A DNA stretch of 64,000 nucleotides, taken from contig CP125275.1 in assembly GCA_031674855.1 (NCBI GenBank), positions 1 to 64,000 on the forward strand, given 5' to 3'. Below are positions 63,140 through 64,000 of this stretch, piece by piece. The notes beneath the pieces are model-generated. The model searched no databases. It was not told the DNA's origin and saw only the letters and a list, made by a program, of their open reading frames with translations. Positions within the stretch are counted from its first letter, which is position 1; the number at the start of each line of letters is the position of its first letter. The DNA comes from CGIF01 sp031674855 (lineage in GTDB: Bacteria; Bacillota_I; Bacilli_A; Mycoplasmatales; CGIF01). The position numbers and the translations under genes are program-made.

Positions 63140-64000
63140 ATGCCTCAAAACCAAAAAAACTGAACAGATATTAATCCCAATTTTACTATTGAATTACAAG
63201 CGGAATGAGAAAAATGAGGATTTTCTATTGAAGAAGTTCACGAATGAATCAAAGTTGGTTTAAATATCTCGGAAGCTAAATTCACTAAATGATTAGTAAA
63301 CAAAGGATATGTGAATAAAGAAGGAAATTATCGCTCCTGACAGGAAAAAGTTTATGATCAAAATAAAAAAAATGAATTAGAAAATGATTACATAGAAAAT
63401 TGAGGAAATATTCATACTGATTTTGGAAAACAAAATTCAGATTACGAAAGTTATGCAGAAGAATGAAAAGATTCCTTATATAACCATAATTCTAGAGGCA
63501 AAGAGCAAGAAATTAAAAAATTAATAGAATTGGGCTTTAAACCCGAAGAGTTAGAAATCGTTAAAAAGTGGAAATTTCGTGATTTTTCTGCATCTGAAAT
63601 TGAAAAATGATTGCTGATAGGTTTAAAAAAGGAAGATTGAGAATTTGCTGATATACTAAAGCAACAAGGCTATTCTCCTGAACTGGTTAAAAATAGGATT
63701 GAAGAGATGAAAAATAGGTTCATAGAAAAGAACAAAACTCGACTGGATCAAAACTATCCGAAAGATCAAAGAAGTGAAATAGAAAAATTAGACCTTAGTA
63801 ACCAAAACTTAGAAGGAGAAGTTGATCTTTCTGATTTTATCAATCTTAAAAAAGTAAATATTTCCTATAACCCAAAATTAAGTAATTTAAAAGGAGAAAG
63901 ACTCGATCAGTGATCACACGATAAAGGAAAAAATGTTACTATCAAAAATTATCATAGAGCACAAGAATGATTAGATAAAAAATATCTTGATAAAAACGAA
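63140..64000 (+). CDS. LRR-family protein with N-terminal helical repeats (runs off right edge)
   Basis: 287 codons visible from ATG 63140-63142, many UGA-Trp. The N-terminal 180 residues have helical repeats of about 40 residues with 'GFSIEEVHEWIKVGL', 'GFKPEELEIVKKWKF', 'GYSPELVKNRIEEM'. Then comes the family lead-in 'LDQNYPKDQRSEIEKLDLSN' and an LRR ('GEVDLSDFINLKKVNIS'). Same lead-in as 1-402 and 3066-3739. It follows the anchored LRR gene, as at the left end of the window. Confidence 0.75.

Noticed and set aside
1..64000. UGA read as glycine (Gracilibacteria/SR1 code)
   Set aside because: TGA falls at conserved Trp positions (DnaK IINW, TsaE IIEW, J-domain ALKWHPDK, TyrRS GSDQWGN), and TGG is also used for Trp; Gly is encoded by GGN throughout.
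1..64000. CRISPR array
   Set aside because: No regularly spaced repeats of about 25-40 bp; the only short tandem repeat is the coding 33-bp acidic unit.

Overview
The window is AT-rich and UGA must be read as tryptophan throughout. Conserved Trp positions in DnaK, SecY, L15, ClpB, SecA and PNPase fall on TGA, while TAA and TAG act as stops. With the spc-operon ribosomal proteins, a short heat-shock chaperone set, very compact genes and no sign of a cell-wall gene, this points to a Mollicutes (mycoplasma-like) genome with strong reduction. The many leucine-rich-repeat (LRR) proteins with C-terminal membrane anchors, and the amount of decaying DNA, suggest an endosymbiont or intracellular associate. 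Mollicutes-related endobacteria of fungi (Candidatus Moeniiplasma type) fit best from memory, but this is inference only.

Layout. 1-5.8 kb: leftward LRR and coiled-coil surface-type genes, several frameshifted, plus a broken RHH antitoxin. 5.8-10.3 kb: leftward spc operon end (rpsN-rpsH-rplF-rplR-rpsE-rplO-secY) followed by an adenylate-kinase-like gene that has lost its P-loop. 10.4-17.3 kb: a coiled-coil/zinc protein and the heat-shock cluster clpB-grpE-dnaK-dnaJ. 17.5-22.4 kb: tRNA-His and tRNA-Gly, a leftward ABC exporter (ATPase and two permeases) and a rightward fused ABC transporter. 22.6-31.5 kb: a PD-(D/E)XK nuclease-like gene, ndk, a frameshifted hydrolase, cysS, a lepA lacking its GTPase domain, a decayed HsdS-like gene, topA and four tRNAs.

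31.5-45 kb: a mobile element directly downstream of tRNA-Leu. Its left flank carries an OB-fold/zinc protein, small zinc proteins and an intact tyrosine recombinase. It then shows two nested perfect inverted repeats. The outer pair (IR1, 359 bp) carries hairpins with GUAA tetraloops. Between IR1 and the inner pair (IR2, 231 bp) each arm has a PrimPol-type primase. Two different convergent gene blocks fill the centre: the left has membrane/coiled-coil proteins and a HigBA toxin-antitoxin pair; the right has an HU-like protein and about a dozen tiny, mostly membrane proteins. The right end keeps only a recombinase fragment whose catalytic Tyr codon became TAG. This resembles an integrated small enveloped-virus- or plasmid-like replicon and is the most novel object in the window.

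45.5-59.3 kb: secA-tsaE-EIIA-like (rightward), trmD, a decayed DpnII-type endonuclease, five tRNAs, pnp, a J-domain protein, tyrS without its S4 domain, a 752-residue tail-anchored protein and a pseudouridine synthase. 59.3-64 kb: decayed DNA with a RelE-type fragment, then rightward LRR genes paralogous to those at the left end. Recurring themes are (i) core enzymes whose catalytic parts have decayed (Adk, LepA, EIIA), (ii) remnants of restriction-modification and toxin-antitoxin genes, and (iii) LRR/coiled-coil families shared by the chromosome and the mobile element.
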